Positions 1-6,671 of a stretch of 17,664 bases of DNA are shown here, piece after piece. Made by a program: the position numbers and the translations under genes. The notes under the pieces were generated by a model that did not search any database, was not told where the DNA came from, and worked only from the letters and a program-made list of their open reading frames with translations. The number at the start of each line of letters is the position of its first letter. Position 1 is the stretch's first letter. The DNA lies in the NCBI GenBank assembly GCA_036675505.1, contig JAKFEW010000157.1, positions 1 to 17,664 of the forward strand, written 5' to 3'. The DNA is from JAKFEW01 sp036675505. Lineage in GTDB: Bacteria; Cyanobacteriota; Sericytochromatia; S15B-MN24; JAQBPE01.

Positions 1-1398
1 GTCGGCGAACCACGCCTCCTTGGGGTTGTCGACCTTGATGCCGTCCACGTAGACCGTGGCCGCGGCCAGCGAGACGCCCCACTGCGTGAAGAACTGCCAG
101 ACGTTGTACTGCGCGCCGGTGGGCCCCTCGATGTGGATCTTGTTGCTCGTATTGTGCGTGTGGATCGGCGAGGCGAACGAGCTGTCGTCCGCGACCCCGC
201 AGTGGGCCGGAATGATCACCTGCTCGCCGTTGTAAAACACGCTCAGGTGCGCATGGAAGTGATCGCCGTACACGCTCCCCGACACGGCCGACAGGCCGGC
301 CGCCTGCATGTTCATGACCAGCTGCTCGGTGTCGGGGCGGGGCCACGGCGGGGCGGGTGGCAGCGGCACGGGCGTCGACGCCGGCTCGGCCATCGTCGTG
401 CCGTTCGGCCGCACATCGTAGACCCTGACCGTGTTGCTGGCATTCAGGACGCGAATGCGCACGAACTTGGCCACCGTGCCGTCCGGCAACGCCTTGGTCT
501 CCCAGCCGTAGGTGGCATTCCGCAGGCCGGTCGCGACGGTCTGCCACGCGAATCCGTCCGTCGAGACGTCGATGCTGTAAGAGCCGGACGCCGGGCGGAG
601 CGAGACGCTGAGCGAACTCAAGCTCGCGTACGCCTCGAGGTTCAGCCAGAGCGTCGGGTTGGAGAAGCTGTACGGGCTGTCCCACGACGTGGTCAGGCTC
701 CCGTCGATCGCGTTGCCGGCCAGGCTCGAATTGTTGCTCGCGGACGCGCTGCCGAACCGCGCGGGCAGCCCGGGCATCGGGGTGGGCGTCGGCGTAGGCG
801 TCGGCTCGGGCGTGGGGGTGGGGGTCGCATTCGGATCCGGCGGGGGCGTGGGCGTGGCCTCCGGCGAGCCGACGGCCCTGAACTCCATTGCCTTGATGGT
901 CCGGCTCGTGCGGAACTGGAGCCGGAGGTACCGGGCGTGGGTGTTGGTCGGCAGGGTCTTGGTCTCGACGCTCCAGGTGGCGTTGCTCACGTCCTTGCGC
1001 GCCGCCACCCAGCTGGTGCCGTCCATCGAGACATGGATGTCGTAGGGCCCCGTGTTTGGCGACACGAGCGTGCCGACCGCCGTGACGATGTAGGCCCCTG
1101 GCAGCGTGTAGGTCAGGTTGGGGTAGCGGACGCTCCAGGGCGCAATCCAGCCCGTGCTGGAGATGCCGTCGATCGTCTTGGGCGCGTCTTCCGGGAGGTA
1201 CGTCGACGTGGCGTTGGCGATCGGGATGACCGCGTCGGCGAGCAGCCGGTAGCTCCGGGGCGGTGGCTCCTGACTCGAATTGTTGCTTCCTGGGGGGCGA
1301 GACCAGGCGTCGTCGGGCGCCTGGTGGGTGGGCAACGTGCCGCAGGCCCCCACCAGGAAGCCGAGCAGCACGAAGGTCCGAAGGGTACGTCTTGCCAT
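1..1398 (-). CDS. Lipoprotein with two F5/8-type-C-like domains, TP-rich linker and C-terminal His-rich domain (3' partial)
   Basis: The 466 codons seen start at an ATG preceded by AAGGA about 6 bases upstream; the C-terminus lies beyond the left edge. Residues 1-19 form a lipoprotein signal peptide with lipobox VGAC (C19). Residues about 55-177 and 213-333 are two related discoidin-like (F5/8 type C) beta-sandwich domains; each has an IDG...W motif and a [ST]xDGxxW strand, which is typical of carbohydrate- or surface-binding modules. A Thr-Pro-rich linker (about 182-208) separates them. Residues about 378-441 hold a His-rich domain: H380, H382, H384, then PIHTH (H413, H415), then H422 and a WQFFTQWGV segment. 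The same domain makes up most of the lipoprotein at 6672-7226. I infer an outer-envelope binding protein, perhaps metal-binding. It lies downstream of the WbqC operon but has its own RBS after a stem-loop. The domain calls come from motif reading, not a search. Confidence 0.85.
   Translation of the reverse strand, partial: MARRTLRTFVLLGFLVGACGTLPTHQAPDDAWSRPPGSNNSSQEPPPRSYRLLADAVIPIANATSTYLPEDAPKTIDGISSTGWIAPWSVRYPNLTYTLPGAYIVTAVGTLVSPNTGPYDIHVSMDGTSWVAARKDVSNATWSVETKTLPTNTHARYLRLQFRTSRTIKAMEFRAVGSPEATPTPPPDPNATPTPTPEPTPTPTPTPMPGLPARFGSASASNNSSLAGNAIDGSLTTSWDSPYSFSNPTLWLNLEAYASLSSLSVSLRPASGSYSIDVSTDGFAWQTVATGLRNATYGWETKALPDGTVAKFVRIRVLNASNTVRVYDVRPNGTTMAEPASTPVPLPPAPPWPRPDTEQLVMNMQAAGLSAVSGSVYGDHFHAHLSVFYNGEQVIIPAHCGVADDSSFASPIHTHNTSNKIHIEGPTGAQYNVWQFFTQWGVSLAAATVYVDGIKVDNPKEAWFAD
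775..855 (-). repeat. Thr-Pro-rich interdomain linker coding repeat
   Basis: On the minus strand this stretch encodes alternating Thr-Pro with a few Glu, Asp and Asn residues, between the two discoidin-like domains of the lipoprotein. On the plus strand it appears as a run of GGCGTNGG-like units. Such linkers usually hold domains apart in secreted proteins and vary in length by replication slippage. Confidence 0.8.
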
Positions 1399-1462
1399 CT
1401 CAAGTCCTTTCTTCAGAAGCGCGAGCGCACCCGGACCGCGCCTGAAATCGAGATTGAAGCCC

Positions 1463-1500
1463 CGAGCGAGGGCCCGGTGATACCGCGAGCCCTCAGCTCG
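1463..1500 (-). terminator. Branched stem-loop at the end of the WbqC gene, possible terminator
   Basis: CGAGC plus GAGGGC (1463-1473) pairs with GCCCTC (1489-1494) and GCTCG (1496-1500), leaving one bulged A at 1495. The loop contains a second small hairpin, CGGT-GAT-ACCG (1475-1485). The structure includes the TGA stop of the WbqC gene (1493-1495). On the minus strand it is followed by only a weakly T-rich stretch, so a classical intrinsic terminator is not certain. It would separate the three-gene operon from the lipoprotein gene downstream. Confidence 0.4.
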
Positions 1501-2212
1501 CCAGCAGCGTGAGGCGGCGGGCGGGGAGGTCGCGGAACAATATCGCGGCGCTGTGCGGACCCTCGTGCATGAGCAAGTCGAGGATCGACAGATACGGCGT
1601 GAAGGACGGCCGATCCTTCTGCGGGTAAGTCGGGTGAGCGAAACGGTGGTACCGCACCGCGATCCCGGCCTCATCGAAGGGGGTCTCGTCGAGGTAGTCC
1701 GCGCCCGACGGCCCCGACAGGTAGGTCGAAGCGCCGACGCGCAAGCAAACCGAATGGATCAGCTCGGTCTTGGCCCCGTGGGCCTCGAGGTCCGACGCCC
1801 GCAGCGTGGGCGTCGTGATGCCGAGCTCCTGCCGGAACACGTTGATGAGCGCGTAGTTCAAATCGACCAGGCGCTCGTGCGGCGCCATCACGATCGCATG
1901 CAGCCGCTCCGCATAGCGGCTGAAGTACGGGTGGCGCCGGTAGTTGTGCGCGATCGAGCCCCAGTAGGTCTTGCGCCAGTTGCGCGAGTTGTCGATCCGC
2001 ACGTCCTTGATCGGGCCGTAGCGGTGCTGCTCGCACAGGACCGGCACGGTGACCCAGACGCCCGCCTGGGCGCCGCGCACCCGGTTGCGGTTCTGGAAGT
2101 ATTGGTGCCGGTACTGGACGTTGTCGACGTAGATGTAGAGGTCGGCCTGGGCCATCTTGTGGAAGAACCCGAGCCAGGGCAGGTGTTCCGGCTGGTGGAG
2201 CGTGACGATCAT
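1493..2212 (-). CDS. WbqC-like family protein
   Basis: A 239-residue protein of about the usual WbqC-family length. The N-terminus has the family signature: a QPEHLPWLGFF-type motif (about residues 7-17), then a DNVQYRHQYFQNRN-type motif (about 30-43). The C-terminal half has YLSGPSGADYL and HPTYPQ...SILDLL, also typical. Family members sit in O-antigen and capsule clusters; their chemistry is not firmly established to my knowledge, so I give no reaction. The AGGAGG at 2221-2226 lies 8 bases before the ATG and overlaps the TAG stop of the upstream epimerase gene, which suggests translational coupling. No signal peptide or membrane segment is seen, so it is probably cytoplasmic. Confidence 0.88.
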   Translation of the reverse strand: MIVTLHQPEHLPWLGFFHKMAQADLYIYVDNVQYRHQYFQNRNRVRGAQAGVWVTVPVLCEQHRYGPIKDVRIDNSRNWRKTYWGSIAHNYRRHPYFSRYAERLHAIVMAPHERLVDLNYALINVFRQELGITTPTLRASDLEAHGAKTELIHSVCLRVGASTYLSGPSGADYLDETPFDEAGIAVRYHRFAHPTYPQKDRPSFTPYLSILDLLMHEGPHSAAILFRDLPARRLTLLAS

Positions 2213-2224
2213 CGCCTGGCCCTC

Positions 2225-3196
2225 CTAGCTTGCGAGCAGCGCGGTGCGCAGGTCGATGTCGCCGTTGCGCAGCCACGCGAGCGTCGCGCCCAGGCCGTCG
2301 GGCAGGCTCACCCGCGCCGAGAAGCCCAGCTGATCGCGCGCGCGGCCGACCGCGGCGCAGGAATGCCGCACGTCGCCCACGCGCGCCGGCTCGAAGACCG
2401 GGCCGACCGGCGGCGCTTCGCCGAGCCGGCGGACGATCGCGTGATAGGCCTCGATCACGCTCACGTTGCTGCCGGTGCCGATGTTGTAGACCTCGCCGGC
2501 CGTCGTGGGCGGGGCGATCAGCGCGTGCCAGTTGGCCCGCGCGACGTCCTTCACGAAGACGAAGTCGCGCGTCTGCTGCCCGTCGCCGTGGATCGTCACG
2601 GGGCGCCTCGCCGCGGCGGCGGCCATGAAGCGCGAGAGCACGCCCGAGTAGGGCGATTGCGGGCTCTGCCGCGGGCCGTAGACGTTGAAGTAGCGCAGAC
2701 AGATCGGTGAGAGGCCATGGACCCTCGCATAGATGTCCGCGTAGGCCTCGTTCAGCCACTTCTGGGCCGCATAGGGCGAGCGCGCACATGGCGCCAGGTC
2801 CTCGGCGAGCGGCTCGGCGCCGCCGTCGCCGTAAACGGCCGCCGAGCTCGCGAGCACGACCCGGCGGATGCCTTCGGCGCGCGCGGCCTCCAACACGTTG
2901 AGGGTGCCGGTGGCGTTGACGGCATGCGTGTGCGCCGCCCGCGAGACCGACGCCGGCACCGAGACGATCGCCGCCAGGTGGATGACCGCGTCGCAGCCAT
3001 GCATGGCCGCGCGCAGCGCCTCGTAGTCGAGGATATCGCCGCGAACGAACTGTTCACGCTCCTCGAGCCGGCGGAGGTTTTCCAGCGCGCCGGTCGAGAG
3101 GTCGTCGTAGATCCGGACGTCCACGCCGTGGGCGATCAGGTGGGCGACCGTATGGGAGCCGATGAAGCCAGCCCCGCCCGTGACGAAAACCCGCAT
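2225..3196 (-). CDS. NAD-dependent epimerase/dehydratase, UDP-hexose 4-epimerase-like
   Basis: An extended short-chain dehydrogenase of 323 residues, normal length for GalE/WbpP-type enzymes. The NAD-binding GGAGFIG motif is at residues 7-13. The catalytic residues are S117/S118 and the YxxxK pair Y142 and K146 (SPYAAQK). The substrate-side motif RYFNVYGPRQ is near 168-177. The family interconverts C4 epimers of UDP-hexoses or UDP-N-acetylhexosamines, or modifies nucleotide sugars in related ways; the exact substrate cannot be read. I start at the ATG at 3196 (MRVFVTGG) because the AAGGAGG ribosome site lies inside the five codons after an upstream in-frame ATG at 3211, making that ATG unlikely. 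It sits between the PIG-L deacetylase gene and WbqC and supplies nucleotide sugar for the polysaccharide. Confidence 0.9.
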   Translation of the reverse strand: MRVFVTGGAGFIGSHTVAHLIAHGVDVRIYDDLSTGALENLRRLEEREQFVRGDILDYEALRAAMHGCDAVIHLAAIVSVPASVSRAAHTHAVNATGTLNVLEAARAEGIRRVVLASSAAVYGDGGAEPLAEDLAPCARSPYAAQKWLNEAYADIYARVHGLSPICLRYFNVYGPRQSPQSPYSGVLSRFMAAAAARRPVTIHGDGQQTRDFVFVKDVARANWHALIAPPTTAGEVYNIGTGSNVSVIEAYHAIVRRLGEAPPVGPVFEPARVGDVRHSCAAVGRARDQLGFSARVSLPDGLGATLAWLRNGDIDLRTALLAS

Positions 3197-3347
3197 GACT
3201 TCCTCCTTCATACGGGGCGCGAGCGCCCCGAACTCAACCGTGGGTCATCCGTCGGTCCGGCCACCAGGGGCCCGGCCGAACGCCAACGATCGGTGCTAGA
3301 GGCAGTGCATGTCGTGGGTCGACGGGAGCCGCCGACCGGGCTCCAGA
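3197..3347. other. 151-bp intergenic gap inside the deacetylase-epimerase-WbqC group
   Basis: No coding sequence is supported here. It holds the epimerase RBS and a GC-rich hairpin, GGGGCG-CGAG-CGCCCC at 3214-3229, just upstream of that RBS. The hairpin has no T-tract on either strand. The gap may carry an internal promoter or a leader for the epimerase transcript, but I see no clear -35/-10 pair. Confidence 0.4.
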
Positions 3348-3989
3348 TCAGACGGCGAGGCCCATGCGCAGGACCTCGAACGACTCGGCGAACTTGACGC
3401 CGCCTTCGAAACCCCGGTGCCGGGCCCGCGCTTCGATCGCGTCGATCCACGTCTCACCGTACTTCTCGAATTGGCTGCGGTGGGCGCGCAACGACTCGAG
3501 CTTCTGGTGGATCGTCTCGGCGATGTCGACGTAGAGCTGCGGCCGGTAGCCGACGTAGGAGCGGCCCGAGGGCGAGATCGGCTCGTACATGAGCACGGTC
3601 GGGTGTCGCCGCGCCGCCGAGATCGTCGAGAGCGCGACGCCCTGGTGGGCCTGGTGCGTATCGAAGGTCCAGTGGGTGAAGATCATGTCGGGCTGGAAGT
3701 CATCGATGTGGGCCTCGATCTGTTCGACCACGCTGGAGTGATAAGGAATGTCCTTGGTCGGGTTGTTCAACACGACGAGATCCTTCACGCCGAGGATCGA
3801 CGCGGCGCGCCGGCCTTCGCGCAATGCCTGCGCCTTGGTGCGCAGCACCTGGCCCTTGTAATTCGAATATTCGGAACCGCTCAACACGACCATGCGGACC
3901 TGATGGCCATTCTTGATGGCGCGGGCGAGGGTGCCACCGCATGCCAATTCAATATCATCCAGGTGTGCGCCGACGGCCAGGTATCTCAT
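3348..3989 (-). CDS. PIG-L/LmbE-type deacetylase
   Basis: A 213-residue protein with the LmbE/PIG-L fold signature: AHLDD (H9, D11, D12), then THWTFDTHQAHQ with D110, H112 and H115. The family uses Zn held by a His, an Asp and a later His to remove N-acetyl groups from GlcNAc-containing lipids or glycosides. The usual AHPDD motif has Leu in place of Pro here, which does not touch the metal ligands. Three in-frame ATGs (3998, 3995, 3989) follow GAGGAG; only the third has normal spacing (9 bases) and begins just before the first beta strand, so I chose it. No signal peptide is seen. It heads a minus-strand group with the epimerase and WbqC genes, suggesting it acts on an amino sugar of the same glycan. 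Substrate unknown. Confidence 0.88.
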   Translation of the reverse strand: MRYLAVGAHLDDIELACGGTLARAIKNGHQVRMVVLSGSEYSNYKGQVLRTKAQALREGRRAASILGVKDLVVLNNPTKDIPYHSSVVEQIEAHIDDFQPDMIFTHWTFDTHQAHQGVALSTISAARRHPTVLMYEPISPSGRSYVGYRPQLYVDIAETIHQKLESLRAHRSQFEKYGETWIDAIEARARHRGFEGGVKFAESFEVLRMGLAV

Positions 3990-4204
3990 TTGCATCATCT
4001 CCTCGCGTCATGGGACTTGGCTGGGCGGAACCCGTAGGCGTCCATAATTATTCTTATGATGCAAGAATTGGTGATTGCTATCAACGCAAATAGTCTCAAA
4101 ATTTTTGGCAGCCTGCCCCAGTCGCGCTTCGCCGACGATTGTTATAAACGGTAGACGCCGCCGTCACTGCTCGGCGGTCTCGACTGATACGAGGAGGTTG
4201 ATGC
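3990..4204. promoter_or_regulatory. AT-rich divergent intergenic region with an inverted repeat
   Basis: This 215-bp region separates the minus-strand deacetylase operon from the plus-strand PHP operon and must contain promoters for one or both. It is clearly richer in A+T than its surroundings, especially 4041-4110 and 4138-4150. An inverted repeat ATTCTT-7-AAGAAT lies at 4050-4068. A TATAAA at 4143-4148 could be a plus-strand -10 element but lacks a good -35 at 17 bp. On the minus strand a TTGATA followed 17 bp later by CATCAT is a weak candidate. No promoter is assigned with confidence. Confidence 0.5.
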
Positions 4205-4954
4205 ATGGCGCGCAGGTCGCGGGTGTCCCACCTGATGGGGCGAGCAGTCTTTCCGGCCAGGGCGTTGCCGGCCGAGGCATTCAAGACCGACTGCCACCTT
4301 CACACATGTTGGACCGACGGCCGCTCGACGGTGGCCGAGATGCTGGCCGCGGCCGCCCGCAGCGGGCTCGAGGCGATCGCCTTCACCGAGCATGTGCGGC
4401 GCGGATGCACGTGGTTCGAAGCCTTCCGCGCCGAGGTCGAGCGCGAGGCGCGCGCCTATCCGCGGCTCACCGTGTGGGTGGGCTGCGAGGCCAAGGCGCT
4501 CGATTTCAAGGGTGGGCTCGACGTCGATCCGTCGCTGATCGCGCAGAGCGACCTCGTCCTGGGCGCGGTCCATGGCTTTCCGGACGGCCGGGGTGGCTTC
4601 GTCGACCCGGCCGCGCTGACGGCGCGTGAGGCGGCCTGGTTGGAGCGCGACGCCACGCTCGGCCTCATCGACCACCCGGAGGTCGACGTGATCGCCCACG
4701 TCGGGGCGCTGACGCGCCGGCGCTACGGCGAGTTCCCGCGCGCCTTCGAGGCGGCGATCGTCGCGAAGGCGTCGCGCGCGGGGAAGGTGATCGAGCTGAA
4801 CGGCGAATACATGACGCCTGCCGATCTGGCCCGGCTGCTCGCCAACTGCCGGGCGGAAGGCGCCCGGGTCTCGCTGGGCTCGAACGCGCACGAGCTGGGC
4901 GAGGTCGGTCGCATCGGCGGCCTGCTGACGGAGGCCGCGGCCCATGCCGGTTAG
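4205..4954 (+). CDS. PHP-domain metal-dependent hydrolase
   Basis: A 249-residue PHP (polymerase and histidinol phosphatase) domain protein. Metal-site motifs in order: HLH (H31, H33), D38, EH (E62, H63), E95, H123 in VHG, H165 in IAH, and the final motif SNAH (N227, H229). Most relatives have SDAH there, so an expected Asp ligand is Asn. The family mostly hydrolyses phosphoesters (histidinol-phosphate, nucleotides, phosphotyrosine in the CpsB group); the substrate here is unknown. The ATG has GAGGAGG 7 bases upstream. The 27 residues before the first motif are longer than in minimal PHP proteins and contain no convincing signal peptide; an in-frame ATG at 4235 is an alternative start. Its last 11 bases overlap the ATP-grasp gene, so the two are probably co-translated. 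Confidence 0.85.
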   Translation: MARRSRVSHLMGRAVFPARALPAEAFKTDCHLHTCWTDGRSTVAEMLAAAARSGLEAIAFTEHVRRGCTWFEAFRAEVEREARAYPRLTVWVGCEAKALDFKGGLDVDPSLIAQSDLVLGAVHGFPDGRGGFVDPAALTAREAAWLERDATLGLIDHPEVDVIAHVGALTRRRYGEFPRAFEAAIVAKASRAGKVIELNGEYMTPADLARLLANCRAEGARVSLGSNAHELGEVGRIGGLLTEAAAHAG

Positions 4955-5981
4955 GGTGCTGGTGACCGGCGCGAACTCGACGGTCGCCCAATCGATCATC
5001 AAGGCGCTGCGGGCCTCGCGGCTGGGCGTCGAGCTGTACGGCTGCGACATCAATCCCTATAGCCCCGGGCTCCACCGCGCGGACCGGGCCTTCCTGGTCA
5101 AGCCATACACCGACCCGGGCTACGAGCGCCAGATGCTCGCCATGATCGAGCGCCACCGCATCGACGTGGTGTTGCCGGGCGTCGAGGGCGAGTTGCAGCA
5201 GCTCGCGCGCCGCCGCGAGGCCTGGGCGAAGCGGACCGGCGTGCGGGTGATCGTGAATTCGCCGGCGTTGCTCGACGTCACCCAGGACAAGTGGTTGACG
5301 GCCAAGTTCCTGGCCTCCCGCGGGCTCGCCGCGCCGGCGAGCACGATCGACCTCGCGCCCGACGCGCTCGCGGCCTTCATCGCCCGCGTGGGGTTCCCGC
5401 TCGTCGTGAAGCCCCGGCGGGGCGCGACGTCGCGCCACGTCTACGTGGTGCGCGACGAGGCCGAGCTCGCGCGCGTGCTGCCTACCGTGCCCGGCCCCGT
5501 GATCCAGGAGCACCTCGGTTCGGCGGACGAGGAGTACACCGTGGGGGCGTTCATCGACGCCAGGGGCCGCCTGCGCGGCGTGGCGGCGCTGCGGCGGATC
5601 CTCGCCGCCGGGATCACGGGCACCGCGATCGCCGGCCGGTTCCCGGACGTCGAGGCCGAGGTGGCGCGGATCGTGGCGGCGCTGAAGCCCATCGCGAGCT
5701 TCAACGTCCAGCTGCGGCGCGGCCGCGACGGCCGTCCCACCACGTTCGAGGTGAACGCGCGGTTCTCGAGCTCGGTCGCGATCCGCGCACACTTCGGCTT
5801 CAACGAGGCCGAGGCCACGATCAGGTCCTTCGTGCTCGGCGAGGACGTGCCGGAGATGGCCCTCCGTCCAGGCGTCGCGATGCGCTACATGAACGAAGTC
5901 TACGCCGAGACGGGCGCCGTCGACGATCTGCTGGCCCAGGGCCAGATGCGCCCCCAGGCCACCGTGGAAGGCAACTTCTGA
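4944..5981 (+). CDS. ATP-grasp ligase, carbamoyl-phosphate-synthase-like
   Basis: A 345-residue protein with a pre-ATP-grasp Rossmann-like N-terminus (VLVTGANSTVAQ, residues 5-16) and an ATP-grasp core. K156 in FPLVVKPRRGATSRHV is the nucleotide-binding lysine region, IQEHLGSADEEYTVGAF (187-203) is the central strand, and FEVNARFSSS (268-277, with E269 and N271) is the Mg-ATP binding end. ATP-grasp enzymes join a carboxylate to an amine, thiol or similar through an acyl phosphate. In a polysaccharide locus this could mean amidation of a uronic acid or attachment of an amino-acid-like group, which is inference. GGAGG lies 9 bases before the ATG, inside the end of the PHP gene. Confidence 0.88.
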   Translation: MPVRVLVTGANSTVAQSIIKALRASRLGVELYGCDINPYSPGLHRADRAFLVKPYTDPGYERQMLAMIERHRIDVVLPGVEGELQQLARRREAWAKRTGVRVIVNSPALLDVTQDKWLTAKFLASRGLAAPASTIDLAPDALAAFIARVGFPLVVKPRRGATSRHVYVVRDEAELARVLPTVPGPVIQEHLGSADEEYTVGAFIDARGRLRGVAALRRILAAGITGTAIAGRFPDVEAEVARIVAALKPIASFNVQLRRGRDGRPTTFEVNARFSSSVAIRAHFGFNEAEATIRSFVLGEDVPEMALRPGVAMRYMNEVYAETGAVDDLLAQGQMRPQATVEGNF

Positions 5982-6000
5982 GATGAAAGGAGGGCTCGCC

Positions 6001-6624
6001 ATGAGTCCCATGATCCACCCGTCGGCCATCGTCGATCCGGGCGCCCGCATCGGGCCCGGCACCCGCGTCTGGCCGTTCTGCTACGTCTCGGGCGGCGCCA
6101 CGGTCGGCGCGCGCTGCATGCTGGGCCAGAACGTCTTCGTGGCGGACCACGCGACGATCGGCAACAACGTGAAGGTGGAGAACAACGTCTCGGTGTTCGA
6201 CGGCGTGGTCCTCGAGGACGACGTCTTCTGCGGCCCGAGCGTGGTCTTCACGAATGAGAAGACGCCGCGCTCGGGCGCCCCGCGCAAGCGGCTCGGCGAT
6301 CTGGTGAAGACGCGCGTCGAGCGCGGTGCGAGCATCGGGGCGAACGCGACGATCCTGTGCGGCGTCACGATCCGGCGCTGGGCCTTCGTGGCCGCCGGCG
6401 CGGTGATCACCCAGGACGTGCCGGCCTACGCGATCGCGGCCGGCGTGCCCGCCGCGGTGATCGGCTGGGCCTGCGAGTGCGGCCTGCGCCTGACCTTCTT
6501 CGCCGAAGAGGCCGTCTGCAGCTGCGGCAAGGGTTACCAACGCGGCCTGGACGGCAATGGCAACCTGCGCGTCCAGCAGCTGGCGTCGCCCACCGACGCG
6601 ACGTTCGTGCTCTGCGACCACTGA
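6001..6624 (+). CDS. Left-handed beta-helix N-acyltransferase, WlbB/WbpD-like, with Cys-rich tail
   Basis: A 207-residue hexapeptide-repeat acyltransferase. Residues 5-150 carry repeating [IV]-G-x4 turns that build the left-handed beta-helix. The FTNEKTPRS motif (83-91) matches the active-site loop of WlbB/WbpD enzymes, which acetylate UDP-2-acetamido-3-amino-2,3-dideoxyglucuronate using acetyl-CoA. The C-terminal extension has two Cys pairs, C158/C160 and C173/C175 (CECG...CSCG), resembling a small zinc ribbon. I chose the ATG at 6001 because AAGGAGG (about 5987-5993) lies inside the codons after an upstream ATG at 5983 and 7 bases before 6001. It follows the ATP-grasp gene by 19 bp. The partner aminotransferase of the WlbB pathway is not in the window, so the substrate is inferred. 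Confidence 0.87.
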   Translation: MSPMIHPSAIVDPGARIGPGTRVWPFCYVSGGATVGARCMLGQNVFVADHATIGNNVKVENNVSVFDGVVLEDDVFCGPSVVFTNEKTPRSGAPRKRLGDLVKTRVERGASIGANATILCGVTIRRWAFVAAGAVITQDVPAYAIAAGVPAAVIGWACECGLRLTFFAEEAVCSCGKGYQRGLDGNGNLRVQQLASPTDATFVLCDH

Positions 6625-6671
6625 AACCGCTACCGGCTGATTCCACGCGCTCGTGGAGGAAGGATACGCCC

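Noticed and set aside
133..1512. Long plus-strand open frame of 459 codons
   Set aside because: Antisense shadow of the lipoprotein gene. Its translation is Arg/Gly/Val-rich low complexity with no family motif, while the minus strand gives a lipobox and recognisable domains.
1493..2254. The neighbouring WbqC and epimerase proteins both end in LLAS
   Set aside because: Only four residues match, the codons differ and the proteins are unrelated, so a chance match is more likely than a shared tag.
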